64,000 bases of DNA from Archivesica marissinica (lineage: Eukaryota; Mollusca; Bivalvia; Venerida; Vesicomyidae): contig CM026402.1 of the NCBI GenBank assembly GCA_014843695.1, positions 14,241,374 to 14,305,373 on the forward strand. Reading direction: 5' to 3'. How positions within the stretch are numbered: position 1 is the stretch's first letter; every line of letters begins with the position of its first letter. Below the pieces are notes generated by a model that saw only the letters and a list, made by a program, of their open reading frames with translations, did no database searches and was not told the DNA's origin. Below, in pieces: positions 28,301 to 37,055 of this stretch. The position numbers were made by a program, and so were the translations under genes.

Positions 28301-31300
28301 TGTAACATAAACAATACTGTTTGTATCTACAGATAAACAATACTGTTTGTATCTATCTACAGATAAAGCACAAAAATCAGACATGGAGAGAAGAGAACGA
28401 GAGAGAAAAGAAAGAACAAAGGTACGTTTCAACTTGTAAATAGTGTTGGAAGTATCTGTTAATGTTGCATTGAATATTCATTCTATATATACCATGTCTA
28501 CAACTTGTTCCTGTGATTGTGTTTACTTAGTGAGTATGTTCACTCGGTGAGTATGTTCACTCGATGAGTATGTTAACTCTGTGAGTATGTTAACTTGGTG
28601 AGTATGTTAACTCTGTGAGTATGTTAATTTGGTGAGTATGTTAACTCTGTGAGTATGTTAATTCGGTGAGTATGTTAACTCTGTGAGTATGTTCACTCGG
28701 TGAGTATGTTCACTCGGTGAGTATGTTCACTCGATGAGTATGTTCACTCGGTGAGTATGTTAACTCGGTGAGTTTGTTAACTCGGTGAGTATGTTCATTC
28801 GGTGAGTATGTTAACTCGTGGTTGTTTGGTGGTTGTTTTGGTGGTTGTTTTGTGAGTATGTTAACTCTGTGAGTATGTTCACTCGATGAGTATGTTAACT
28901 CTGTGAGTATGTTCACTTCGCTGTATGCAAATCAAGAAATGTAATGAATCTGAAAACATTTTCCCCCGGTGATGTAATTAATAGATTTGTCCGTTATGTT
29001 GAATTCCGTCGGACTGAACAAAAGACTACGACATAACCGAAGTTTCACATAACGGATATCAACCATATTTGACAGCTACCGGTATATGTAAAGTGATAGT
29101 ATCTGAAACGGGACTTTTGCCCTTTAGAGTTAACTGGAGAATTTGACATAGCCGACTTTGATATAGCAGATGTAGACTGTATATATCTATACACAGAATT
29201 ATGGAATATGTTAAAATACATTTTAACATGACTGCAATTTGTCTGTATACAAATAAGTACGGTAGTTTACTGTAAATCTGCAATAAAATATGGCTTAGCG
29301 TGTGATGCCAAACGTGATGTAGTTTGTAGTTTTGTGACATCATTTGCAGCATTCTAAAATACAACACCAACTGGCCGCCTCTGTGGTCGAGTGGTTAAGG
29401 TCGCTGACTTGTATACCACTGTAACCTATCATCACAGATGGTCACGGGTTCGAGCCCCACTCGGGCTGTGTCTCATTTATATGAAAAAGTTGGCAGTTTC
29501 TTAACTAGGTTGGTGCACCCAAGTACTGGTTAACCGCTGGAGCCTGCCCAGGAAAGGTGTTGTTAGGTAAACTGCCTGCCGGCGATATAGCCCAAAATGG
29601 TGCTGATGCAGGCGTAAAATCCGAAATATAACATAAATATAACATAACAACACCAACTATTTTTGCTCATTTTAGATATTTTGGTCATGTTAGAATGGGA
29701 ATAATATTGGTATTTGCGTTATTATAGTCGAATAACAATGGTTTTGTCATTATGAACACCGTTAATTCCTACGCGTCGGAACCCCAAACCATGTTTTATT
29801 CGTCAATAAACAACGGAACGGAAAGACATAAATATTATTTCTTAATTTAAAGTCTCTCCAAAAAGGAGAAGCAAACGGTAGTGATGAAGATACAACTACA
29901 GAGCTGTTTGAGATGATTTATAATGCTTGTTCTTTATTTGAAGGTGGAGTTTGTAACTGCAACGAAGAAGTCAAGTTCCAAACTGGAAATGATAAACTTA
30001 GGTGAATAAATGCAACATAATTATGCAGTAAAACCTGTGCTTATAGACCTCTCACAGGAATAACAACCAAGTGCCCTCTGTATGAAAGATATTGTGGAAA
30101 AGGTTTGGGTTCAACCAAGTTTCCTCTGTATGAAAGATATTGTGGAAAAGGTTTGGGTTCAACCAAGTGCCCTCTGTATGAAAGATATTGTGGAAAAGGT
30201 TTGGGTTTAATCAAGTGTCCTCTGTATGAAAGATATTCACATAACACTAACATTGGTGTTATTATGTCATAGTTAATAACTCTGAGGTAACCTACATGTG
30301 CAGGCTGACATGACATCATAGCTGTGTTGCATCATTACTAGTGTTTCCTCTAAGCACGAATAGGAGGGCGGCCCACCCTGTCCCTTTTTGGGGCCGCCCT
30401 TGTGCCTGCCCTCGTGTGCCTAAATTCTCAATAAAACTTGATGATAAGTATTGCAATATTGCCTGAAATCCCTCAACAAACAAGTCCTGTGTTAGACTAA
30501 TGCTATAATCTGGAATACACAGGTTTACGATCACTATGCTGTGAAATGTCCACCTATGCACTGTGTAGTTGCTCAAGATATTGATCCCCATGTTTTAACT
30601 GACTACGTCATATCTTTCCCGCCAATGCAATGTGACCTAGAAAGCATATACGTTAATTGTCGTAGTCTTATATTGATTTAATAGAAATTCAAAACATAAA
30701 TAAATAAGACTAATGTGTCGTATGCTGATCATGTATATTGAAGAGGCAACACTATCATTACTAATGGAATAAAAAAAATGGCAGACTAGTTATATTTGGT
30801 AACTGATATTTACATTGTAAGCTCACATGAACCGGAGGCTGCCGGTGAGTTATTGTGATCGGGTAAAGGCAGCATTTGTCTTGACACCATACCAGGTCTT
30901 AAGTTTGATTAGATTGTATTCAAATTTGGTTGCTAGTTGTGTTTGAAGACATCTCCGTCCCTTTTGTTAATCAACCATTTCCGTAGAAAGTTGGTTGCTA
31001 GATCAACCTTATAATCACTGTAGCAACCCCATTTCTCACACACTTGTGTTCAAACTTGGTCACACATTGTATTTTGTTAATAGCTTTGTTCCCATCGAGT
31101 CCGCCTCTGTGGTCGAGTGGTTACGGTCGCCGACTTGTATACCACTGTAACCTATCATCACTGATGGTCACGGGTTCGAGCCCCCCCGCTCACACCGTGT
31201 CTCATTTATATGAAAAAGTTGGCAGTTTCTTACGGAGGTTGGTGCACCCAAGTACTGGTTAACCGCTGGAGCCTGCCCAGGAAAGGTGTTGTTAGGTAAA

Positions 31301-31987
31301 CTGCCCCATCGCATGTTCCCATCGAAAAAATAGCCGTTTCCTTATAGAAACTAGATCACTCCGTTAAATTAAGGAAATACTTTGTACCTGTAAGACACTG
31401 TAGCAACGTTATTTTTAATCAATGTTTGATGAAATTTATTTATTTTACAACGATCGCGAAGCAAGTTTTAACAACTTATATTAATCACTCTCGTTGGAGC
31501 GGATGAAAGCGTATATGTGGTCATTCGTGTGGGATGAAACCGGAGTACCCGGAGAAACCCCACCTGTCAGATCTGGCGACCACCGTACCATCACGTATAC
31601 TTCACGGTCCGAGGATCGAACCTGGTTGCATTGGTGAGAAGCGAGCGCGCTAACCACTGCGCTAATCGGACAGCCAATTTTTGATGAAATTTGGATACAA
31701 GTTATAATTTGATTTGGAAGCATGGGAGTTCCTGTCACCGATCATGTCGTGGTCTCCATTGTGGAAATTTGTGTGTTCTAAGTACGGCTATTATACAGTT
31801 TTATTTTGCTTTTTCAGATGATAAAAAACGGAAATCAAAATGGGACGAGCCGAGTCAATCAACGGCAGGAAGAATAGCGGACAATATAAATAAAACTATC
31901 AGTGCAAACTTGACTTCTATGGCCACCGGAACAAAATCGACTGTTATACCAGCCTCGGGCAATATATCTAAGAAGTTAGGTAAATGA
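10231..31987 (+). CDS. SAP30BP: SAP30-binding protein (HCNGP family), complete ten-exon gene
   Basis: Exons are 10231-10317, 11029-11200, 13228-13346, 20523-20562, 23174-23262, 25252-25325, 27233-27345, 28363-28421, 29944-30001 and 31818-31987. They sum to 981 bases (326 residues plus stop), and all introns are GT-AG with matching phases. Family hallmarks seen are SLASYAEESDSD at the N-terminus, LVSYG followed by an acidic run, LPPEPP (about residues 156-161), FRNPSIYE (about 190-197), GTNYP (about 209-213), a basic KERTK helix, VEFVTATKK and KRKSKWD near the C-terminus. Human SAP30BP is 308 residues and has the same motif order. The family is nuclear; it was described as a SAP30/Sin3-HDAC-associated corepressor and later as an RBM17 cofactor in splicing of short introns. 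The start ATG follows an in-frame TAA at 10201; a second ATG lies two codons in. Introns are packed with minisatellites and transposons. Confidence 0.93.
10650..10910 (-). mobile_element. tRNA-Thr-like SINE, head truncated
   Basis: It is the reverse complement of the 594-892 family, within SAP30BP intron 1. Only the B-box part of the head remains. Confidence 0.82.
11029..11200 (+). CDS. SAP30BP: SAP30BP exon 2
   Basis: The acceptor is TTTGAAG| and the donor AAAAC|GTAAAT, leaving phase 1. The 57 full codons are acidic, then proline/serine-rich (TPTPTPNPNPS), and end in a lysine/arginine run. This low-complexity segment is not conserved in detail; phase agreement with both neighbours supports it. 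Confidence 0.82.
11370..12080. repeat. 33-bp minisatellite in SAP30BP intron 2
   Basis: The unit is CAGTATGTCACTGTTGACAT plus ACATACACATACA, about 21 copies. A multiple-of-three period without stops produces long false ORFs on both strands. Confidence 0.95.
12441..12577. mobile_element. MITE-like inverted repeat (GGTTATAAAACT ends)
   Basis: It starts GGTTATAAAACTATTCTCCA and ends TTTTTTATAACC, with TGATTGGTTCAGCTGA inside. A shorter relative is at 27411-27490. Confidence 0.6.
13228..13346 (+). CDS. SAP30BP: SAP30BP exon 3
   Basis: The acceptor TTACTCAG| is followed by codons for TQLVSYGADELEDEE and a glutamate-rich stretch, matching the LVSxxYG-plus-acidic segment of the family. The exon ends HDVVE at GAG|GTAAGT, phase 0. 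The end of this exon with its donor is the seed of the array that follows at once. Confidence 0.9.
13347..18000 (+). repeat. 60/70-bp minisatellite made from SAP30BP exon 3 donor
   Basis: The 70-bp unit holds about 36 bases resembling the end of exon 3 (TCCTGATAAGTCACATGG to GTTGCTGAG), then GTAAGT and intron. A 60-bp variant lacks CCAGATAAGT. I count about 56 visible GAG|GTAAGT sites including the real donor. Opposite-strand open frames reading MTYQELQHHH are repeat artefacts. Confidence 0.95.
15551..16550. other. Assembly gap of 1000 N
   Basis: Exactly 1000 N lie inside the 60/70-bp array. A round 1000 suggests a placeholder length, so the true array length is unknown. Confidence 0.99.
18255..18660 (+). 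repeat. 63-bp minisatellite in SAP30BP intron 3
   Basis: About six copies, each containing AACCCAGGTATGTTATCCA and GTGGTTGACGAAATAAGTGA. CAG|GTATGT inside each resembles a splice donor on the gene's sense strand. Confidence 0.92.
19255..19640 (+). mobile_element. Ser/Leu-like tRNA SINE with tandem 63-bp tail repeats
   Basis: A tRNA-like head (GTGGCCTCCGATGCTGAGTT, then GGTTCGTATCC) is followed by a body ending in about three 63-bp repeats containing GGTGCACCCGGGGTCTTCCT. Confidence 0.65.
19790..19862 (+). mobile_element. tRNA-like SINE head remnant
   Basis: ACTGAGTGGTTACGATCTTA and AGGCTCGAATCCCAC resemble a class II tRNA head; no clear body is recognised. Confidence 0.45.
20110..20392. repeat. 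15-bp repeat TGTTCTGTGCCGGCA
   Basis: About 18 copies, alternating GCCGGCA and GCCTGCA variants; in SAP30BP intron 3, just before exon 4. Confidence 0.93.
20523..20562 (+). CDS. SAP30BP: SAP30BP exon 4 (40-base microexon)
   Basis: A strong pyrimidine tract and TTTCAG| precede 13 codons, GKIMKTSLNVEQA, plus one base. The donor is GCAT|GTAAGT. Entry phase 0 and exit phase 1 fit exons 3 and 5 exactly, and the whole CDS stays divisible by three. The residues fall in a poorly conserved linker, so the call rests on splice signals and phase only. Confidence 0.65.
21038..21520. repeat. About 119-bp tandem repeat, four copies
   Basis: Units start AGAGATTTAGGTTAATATAC and end TACTACTGGGACTACAT; in SAP30BP intron 4. 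Confidence 0.92.
21560..21838. repeat. Roughly 56-60-bp tandem repeat, five copies
   Basis: The unit contains GGTAATGGCGTCAAGAGGTG and CTATGAGGGAAAGGGTTAA. Confidence 0.88.
22081..22463. repeat. 63-bp tandem repeat, six near-identical copies
   Basis: The unit begins GGAACTGGTGTTGTCGGAAC or CGAACTGGTGTTGTCGGAAC and ends AAGTGTTCATTTCGAAC. Copies are almost identical, so it is recent or homogenised. Confidence 0.94.
22470..23080. mobile_element. MITE copy interrupted by a SINE
   Basis: Blocks at 22520-22750 and 23013-23079 align to the 37195-37587 element, separated by the SINE at 22754-23012. The 5' inverted end is not clear. Confidence 0.65.
22754..23012 (+). mobile_element. SINE with Ser/Leu-type tRNA head
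   Basis: The head has GTGGTCGAGTGGTTAAGGTC and B box GGTTCGAGCCCC separated by a long variable arm, as in class II tRNAs. A distinct body ends CGTAAAACCCGAAATATAAC. It is nested inside a MITE-like element at 22470-23080. Confidence 0.87.
23174..23262 (+). CDS. SAP30BP: SAP30BP exon 5 (start of HCNGP core)
   Basis: It encodes SFDEIELPPEPPAKCSKILQ at its end, matching the family's MSPDEIKIPPEPPGRCSNHLQ. The acceptor is TATTTCAG| and the donor CTTCAG|GTAAAC. The donor is the seed of a 38-bp array that starts immediately. Confidence 0.93.
23263..24935 (+). repeat. 38-bp minisatellite made from SAP30BP exon 5 donor
   Basis: The unit is CAG|GTAAACAGTAGTAAATGA plus CTACCCCTGCTCAGTC, repeated about 43 times directly from the real donor. 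Nearly every unit keeps CAG|GTAAAC. Some carry AGAAAATGAA or GGATTATCCA variants. Confidence 0.95.
25252..25325 (+). CDS. SAP30BP: SAP30BP exon 6
   Basis: The acceptor is GATTTCAG| and the donor CCCAG|GTAAGA, phase 2. It encodes EKIASLHGKNLNRNIQIKV and then DFRNP, aligning to the helical DKIQKLYE to FRNPS stretch of the family. Confidence 0.92.
25425..25600. repeat. Dispersed repeat shared with 47600-47800
   Basis: The first of two copies, in SAP30BP intron 6. Shared words are listed under the partner entry. Confidence 0.6.
25972..26172 (-). mobile_element. SINE with tRNA-Leu-like head and shared LINE-like tail
   Basis: On the minus strand the head reads GTGATAGCACAGTGGATGCG with an anticodon loop TTCAGGT (CAG, Leu). 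The tail is GATTAATATAAGTTGTAAGA to TTGTTTCGCAAT, shared by several elements here. Confidence 0.85.
26468..26708. mobile_element. piggyBac-type MITE, TTAA-flanked
   Basis: The ends are TTAA-CCCTTTCAACACCA and TGGTGTTGAAAGGG-TTAA, with an internal hairpin around GACGGCTCGTCACGAGCCGG. TTAA target duplications and CCCTTT ends are typical of piggyBac-like elements. Confidence 0.82.
27233..27345 (+). CDS. SAP30BP: SAP30BP exon 7
   Basis: It continues FRNP with SIYERLIMHCGIDEKGTNYP, then PELYDPSIWGKESFYDAL, the best conserved block of the family. The acceptor is AAATTTCAG| and the donor CTAG|GTATTG, phase 1. Confidence 0.95.
27411..27490. mobile_element. MITE-like inverted repeat, short copy
   Basis: GGTTATAAAACTTTTCTCCA to GTTTTATAACC, same interior as 12441-12577, in SAP30BP intron 7. 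Confidence 0.6.
27590..27808 (-). mobile_element. SINE with tRNA-Leu-like head, degraded
   Basis: The same family as 25972-26172 with a damaged B box, in SAP30BP intron 7. Confidence 0.75.
27967..28254 (+). mobile_element. tRNA-Thr-like SINE in SAP30BP intron 7
   Basis: A near-intact head and body. ATTGGTTCAG occurs on both sides, a likely target duplication. Confidence 0.9.
28307..28362 (+). repeat. Two-copy duplication of SAP30BP exon 8 acceptor
   Basis: ATAAACAATACTGTTTGTAT plus CTACAG occurs at 28307-28332 and again, with an extra TATC, at 28333-28362. The real exon starts ATAAAG, so exon start and unit start share ATAAA. Confidence 0.85.
28363..28421 (+). CDS. SAP30BP: SAP30BP exon 8
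   Basis: It encodes DKAQKSDMERRERERKERTK, a basic helix matching the family's AKAQKxEMDKxEKAKKERTK. The acceptor is ATCTACAG| and the donor AAAG|GTACGT. A duplicated acceptor 30 bases upstream (exon start 28333) is also in frame and would add ten residues. Confidence 0.9.
28530..28918 (+). repeat. 17-bp repeat GTGAGTATGTTAACTCG
   Basis: About 21 copies begin about 110 bases after the SAP30BP exon 8 donor. Each starts GTGAGTATG, itself a good match to a 5' splice site. Confidence 0.92.
29376..29640 (+). mobile_element. SINE with Ser/Leu-type tRNA head
   Basis: A full-length copy of the 22754-23012 family in SAP30BP intron 8. Confidence 0.87.
29944..30001 (+). CDS. SAP30BP: SAP30BP exon 9
   Basis: It encodes VEFVTATKKSSSKLEMINL, aligning to IEFVTGTKKGTT of the family. 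The acceptor is TTTGAAG| and the donor TTAG|GTGAAT, phase 1. Confidence 0.9.
30055..30235. repeat. About 50-bp tandem repeat, nearly four copies
   Basis: The unit contains CCTCTGTATGAAAGATATTG and GGTTTGGGTTCAACCAAGT; in SAP30BP intron 9. Confidence 0.88.
31101..31305 (+). mobile_element. SINE with Ser/Leu-type tRNA head, 3' truncated
   Basis: The same family in SAP30BP intron 9; it lacks the final part of the body. Confidence 0.83.
31450..31675 (-). mobile_element. SINE, second head type on the shared tail
   Basis: A reverse-strand copy of the 58848-59092 family in SAP30BP intron 9. Confidence 0.85.
31818..31987 (+). CDS. SAP30BP: SAP30BP exon 10 (stop codon)
   Basis: A long pyrimidine tract and TTTTTCAG| precede DDKKRKSKWDEPSQST. 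The exon continues through GTKSTVIPASGNISKKLGK to TGA at 31985-31987. KRKSKWD and the VIPA/SAxGxIxKK ending are family features. Confidence 0.93.
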
Positions 31988-32029
31988 TAGGCGGTATATT
32001 CTCATGTGTTTTCTCAGTGGAAATAAGAT

Positions 32030-32640
32030 GTACCAAAAAATGTGTTGCCGGGAAATGTGTGTTATTCGGGGATCGCATGAACTGTTGCCTGGAAATGTAT
32101 TTTTCTGGATGGTAAGGAATGTCGCCTGGAAATGTGTTTTTTTCTGGATGGTAAGGAATGTAATGCATTTTGCAGGATGATATGGAATGTTGCCTGGAAA
32201 TGTGTATTTTTCTGGATGGTAAGGAATGTAATGCATTTTGCAGGATGATATGGAATGTTGCCTGGAAATGTATTTTTCTGGATGGTAAGGAATGTTGCCT
32301 GGAAATGTATTTTTCTGGATGGTAAGGAATGTTGCCTGGAAATGTATTTTTCTGGATGGTAAGGAATGTCGTCTGGAAATGTATTTTTCTGGATGGTAAG
32401 GAATGTTGTCTGGAAATGTATTTTTCTGGATGGTAAGGAATGTAATGCATTTTGCAGGATGATATGGAATGTTGCCTGGAAATGTATTTTTCTGGATGGT
32501 AAGGAACATAATGCATTTTGCAGGATGATATGGAATGTTGCCTGGAAATGTATTTTTCTGGATGGTATGGAATGTTGCCTGGAAATGTATTTTTCTGGAT
32601 GGTAAGGAATGTCGCCTGGATGGTAATGAATGTTGCCGAA
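32030..32640. repeat. 37-bp and longer mixed minisatellite after SAP30BP stop
   Basis: The core unit is TGTTGCCTGGAAATGTATTT plus TTCTGGATGGTAAGGAA. Some copies have an inserted ATGCATTTTGCAGGATGATA block. It starts about 45 bases after the stop codon. Confidence 0.93.
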
Positions 32641-32660
32641 AACTTTATTTCTTGAAGCAA

Positions 32661-32666
32661 AATAAA
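32661..32666 (+). terminator. Candidate poly(A) signal for SAP30BP
   Basis: AATAAA lies about 670 bases after the stop and just beyond the 32.03-32.64 kb minisatellite. If it is used, that whole array is 3' UTR. There is no transcript evidence here, and other AATAAA motifs exist further on. Confidence 0.35.
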
Positions 32667-32669
32667 ATA

Positions 32670-33420
32670 GTGAATTCAATGGCAATGACAACAAAATATA
32701 CATGATGACAAAGACAGACTACAGTAAATCAACCAGGAACTGTGAGGATACGTTTAGTTGGCAAACACCTGTTCAAATTCGCTAAACAAACTTCAAACAT
32801 ACCACAAATGTTATGATGGTGATCTAGTTATGCACCATTGGGTACAATCCTCTAAAGATGTGGTTGCTATGGCAGTAAACTTGTACAAATTATGGTACCG
32901 GTACGTAAAATTTAGACTTGTACCAATATGTGTCGTCTATTATTTTGTAATAAATATTTTACCATTCTTTGTAAAGGACTCTAGTTTTTATATTATTAAG
33001 TTATCAATTGATAAAATTAACATTTTTAAATGACATTATTTTTTACACACGGAATGTATTTCAATATTTTTGTCTCGTGCACTTCAGTTGGAAAGTGAGA
33101 CTAAGCAGTCTCTTTTATGGCCGTCAAGAATTACATATTTGCCTATAACTAAAAAACTGTCAAATGTAATGCTTTGAATACTTGCATATTGTTTCTAGGG
33201 ATTGTTCTCTGACTAGCCTTCCAACGCGAAATTTGGACATTCGTTAGAAAGCATATTTTGGTGAACCATTTATAGTCAATCACTCGTGGCGAGACACCCT
33301 TGGGGCGATGGCCTTGTTCTAACAAGATATTTAGAAACTGGGCTGGTACCTGGAACAACTTTGTTAGTTTAAACAATATTTTATTCAAGAATGTACATAA
33401 ACATAGGAATAGTTGCTATA
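32670..33420. other. Intergenic, nothing recognised
   Basis: Lies between the SAP30BP 3' array and the next arrays; short open frames lack family features. Confidence 0.55.
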
Positions 33421-33424
33421 GGAT

Positions 33425-33590
33425 AGAACTTTGTTACACTTTGTAAACAAGGACACACATGGCAGAATAAACTTCTTCTCATCAGCAACTTCACCATTCA
33501 TTGAGCGACTGTTACGAAACTTGGCAGAATAAACTTCTCCTCAGCAACTTCACCATTCATTGAGCGACTGTTACGAAACTTGGCAGAAAT
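33425..33590. repeat. Two-copy direct repeat
   Basis: CAGCAACTTCACCATTCATT to GTTACGAAACTTGGCAGAA occurs twice in about 120 bases. Confidence 0.85.
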
Positions 33591-33689
33591 GTTTACCATA
33601 TTGTAATATTTTGCAGGGTCCTAACGTTATTTCTGGTTAATACAAGTTTAGAATCATTTGACACCAATGTTCAGCTTCTCCATTGGAAG

Positions 33690-35475
33690 AGGAAGTGTGA
33701 CTTGTATCTGCCAGCATTTGTGGTCACACATGTGGTCTGTATCTGCCAGCATTTGTGGTCACACATGTGGTCTGTATCTGCCAGCATTTGTGGTCACACA
33801 TGTGGTCTGTATCTGCCAGCGTTTGTGGTCACACATGTGGTCTGTATCTGCCAGCATTTGTGGTCACACATGTGGTCTGTATCTGCCAGCATTTGTGGTC
33901 ACACATGTGGTCTGTATCTGCCAGCGTTTGTGGTCACACATGTGGTCTGTATCTGCCAGCGTTTGTGGTCACACATGTGGTCTGTATCTGCCAGCGTTTG
34001 TGTTCACACATGTGGTCTGTATCTGCCAGTGTTTGTGTTCACACATGTGGTCTGTATCTGCCAGCGTTTGTGGTCACACATGTGGTCTGTATCTGCCAGT
34101 GTTTGTGTTCACACATGTGGTCTGTATCTGCCAGTGTTTGTGTTCACACATGTGGTCTGTATCTGCCAGTGTTTGTGGTCACACATGTGGTCTGTATCTG
34201 CCAGGTTTGTGTCACACATGTGGTCTGTATCTGTCAGCGTTTGTGGTCACACATGTGGTCTGTATCTGCCAGTGTTTGTGTTCACACATGTGGTCTGTAT
34301 CTGCAGGTTTGTGTCACACATGTGGTCTGTATCTGCCAGTGTTTGTGTTCACACATGTGGTCTGTATCTGCCAGCATTTGTGGTCACACATGTGGTCTGT
34401 ATCTGCCAGCGTTTGTGGTCACACATGTGGTCTGTATCTGCCAGCGTTTGTGGTCACACATGTGGTCTGTATCTGCCAGCATTTGTGGTCACACATGTGG
34501 TCTGTATCTGCCAGCGTTTGTGGTCACACATGTGGTCTGTATCTGCCAGCATTTGTGGTCACACATGTGGTCTGTATCTGCCAGCGTTTGTGGTCACACA
34601 TGTGGTCTGTATCTGCCAGCGTTTGTGGTCACACATGTGGTCTGTATCTGCCAGTGTTTGTGTTCACACATGTGGTCTGTATCTGCCAGCATTTGTGGTC
34701 ACACATGTGGTCTGTATCTGCCAGCGTTTGTGGTCACACATGTGGTCTGTATCTGCCAGCGTTTGTGGTCACACATGTGGTCTGTATCTGCCAGCGTTTG
34801 TGTTCACACATGTGGTCTGTATCTGCCAGTGTTTGTGGTCACACATGTGGTCTGTATCTGCCAGCATTTGTGTTCACACATGTGGTCTGTATCTGCCAGT
34901 GTTTGTGTTCACACATGTGGTCTGTATCTGCCAGTGTTTGTGTTCACACATGTGGTCTGTATCTGCCAGTGTTTGTGGTCACACATGTGGTCTGTATCTG
35001 CCAGCATTTGTGGTCACACATGTGGTCTGTATCTGCCAGCGTTTGTGGTCACACATGTGGTCTGTATCTGCCAGCGTTTGTGTTCACACATGTGGTCTGT
35101 ATCTGCCAGTGTTTGTGGTCACACATGTGGTCTGTATCTGCCAGCGTTTGTGTTCACACATGTGGTCTGTATCTGCCAGTGTTTGTGTTCACACATGTGG
35201 TCTGTATCTGCCAGTGTTTGTGTTCACACATGTGGTCTGTATCTGCCAGTGTTTGTGGTCACACATGTGGTCTGTATCTCCCAGCGTTTGTGGTCACACA
35301 TGTGGTCTGTATCTACCAGCGTTTGTGGTCACACATGTGGTCTGTATCTGTCAGCGTTTGTGGTCACACATGTGGTCTGTATCTGTCAGCGTTTGTGGTC
35401 ACACATGTGGTCTGTATCTACCAGCGTTTGTGGTCACACATGTGGTCTGTATCTGCCAGCATTTGTGGTCACACC
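33690..35475. repeat. 35-bp minisatellite, about 50 copies
   Basis: The unit is GTCTGTATCTGCCAGCGTTT plus GTGGTCACACATGTG. The period is not a multiple of three and lacks stops, so all three forward frames stay open. Confidence 0.95.
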
Positions 35476-36290
35476 TGTGGCCTGCATCTCCCAGGTTTAT
35501 TGGTCACCTGTGGGCTGCATCTCCCAGGTTTATTGGTCACCTGTTGCCTGCATCTCCCAGATGTTGGTCACCTGTGTGCTGTATCTCCCAGGTTTATTGG
35601 TCACCTGTATCTCCCAGGTTAATTGGTCACCTGTGGGCTGCATCTCCCAGGTTTATTGGTCACCTGTGGGCTGCATCTCCCAGGTTTATTGGTCACCTGT
35701 GGGCTGCAACTCCCAGGTTTATTGGTCACCTGTTGCCTGCATCTCCCAGATGTTGGTCACCTGTGGGCTGTATCTCCCAGGTTAATTGGTCACCTGTTGC
35801 CTGCATCTCCCAGATGTTGGTCACCTGTGGCCTGTATCTCCCAGGTTTATTGGTCACCTGTTGCCTGCATCTCCCAGATGTTGGTCACCTGTGGCCTGTA
35901 TCTCCCAGGTTTATTGGTCACCTGTTGCCTGCATCTCCCAGATGTTGGTCACCTGTGGCCTGTATCTCCCAGGTTAATTGGTCACCTGTTGCCTGCATCT
36001 CCCAGATGTTGGTCACCTGTGGCCTGTATCTCCCAGGTTTATTGGTCACCTGTTGCCTGCATCTCCCAGATGTTGGTCACCTGTGGCCTGTATCTCCCAG
36101 GTTAATTGGTCACCTGTTGCCTGCATCTCCCAGATGTTGGTCACCTGTGGGCTGTATCTCCCAGGTTAATTGGTCACCTGTTGCCTGCATCTCCCAGATG
36201 TTGGTCACCTGTGGCCTGTATCTCCCAGGTTTATTGGTCACCTGTGTGCTGTATCTCCCAGATGGCCTGTATCTCCAGGGCCTGTATCTC
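35476..36290. repeat. 32/64-bp minisatellite related to the 35-bp array
   Basis: Units such as GGTTTATTGGTCACCTGTTG and CCTGCATCTCCCAGATGTTG alternate in a 64-bp pattern. Shared words GGTCAC, CTGTATCT and CCAG show common origin with the array to its left. Confidence 0.93.
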
Positions 36291-36299
36291 CAATGGCCC

Positions 36300-37050
36300 A
36301 GTATGGATTCTTGTGAGTGATCCAGGATGTTTCATGTCCATTGAAGAAAATAATCAAGCTAGAGTTCATTTAAAAAATTTTTATTTCTTATTCTGTGAAG
36401 TTATTCACTACAACAATATATAAAATTAATGCAAATGCAAACAGGCATATTCTGTAGTTCTTGAACAAATCTTGCAAGGCTCAGTAATCTACAATGCGAT
36501 TCACTAAATGTTTGGAAAATCTACAAATGTGAACCTTGCTGGCAGATGATACAAATCTAATAATAATAATGAATTATAAAAATATCATTTTTCAAAAGGT
36601 AGCTCCATAGACCGTACTAAAAAATTCTGTATATCCGCTATGATTGACAGGAGAAGAACAAGAGGGCCTTGGATCATTCGCCCGTTTGGAAAAAAACCCA
36701 TGCATTTCCTTAATTTGACCTAGTGACTTTGTTGTTTAGCTCACACTTCGTGCTCCAGTGAACTTTTCTTATCACCAAATGTCTGTCGTACAGACATTGA
36801 AAATTGCTTTTGAATGACATATCGCATAACACTGGGCCAATTCCTAAATTTTATAGGTATGGTCCTAGAATGGTCCTCTACTAAATTAGCTACGGTGAAC
36901 TCTGGTTTCCATGGCAAGAAACTTATTTTCTTTGAAGACTTTTTTCCTCTGAAACCAAGTCAGAAATAAAAGCTATTTGGTGTCTACCAAAATAGCCAAC
37001 ATAAAGACTATTCATCCTTTAAAAATGAGACTCCCAGGGGGCATGGAAGT
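36300..37050. other. Intergenic, probable old dispersed repeat
   Basis: The stretch with GTTTAGCTCACACTTCGTGC and similar text looks like an old dispersed element, as does 39190-39590, but neither boundaries nor class could be set. Confidence 0.4.
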
Positions 37051-37055
37051 TTTCC

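Noticed and set aside
33658..36320. Open frames of 654, 676 and 872 codons on the plus strand
   Set aside because: They are the 35-bp and 32-bp arrays read in three frames at once. A stop-free unit whose length is not a multiple of three keeps all frames open. There is no domain, codon bias or splice context.
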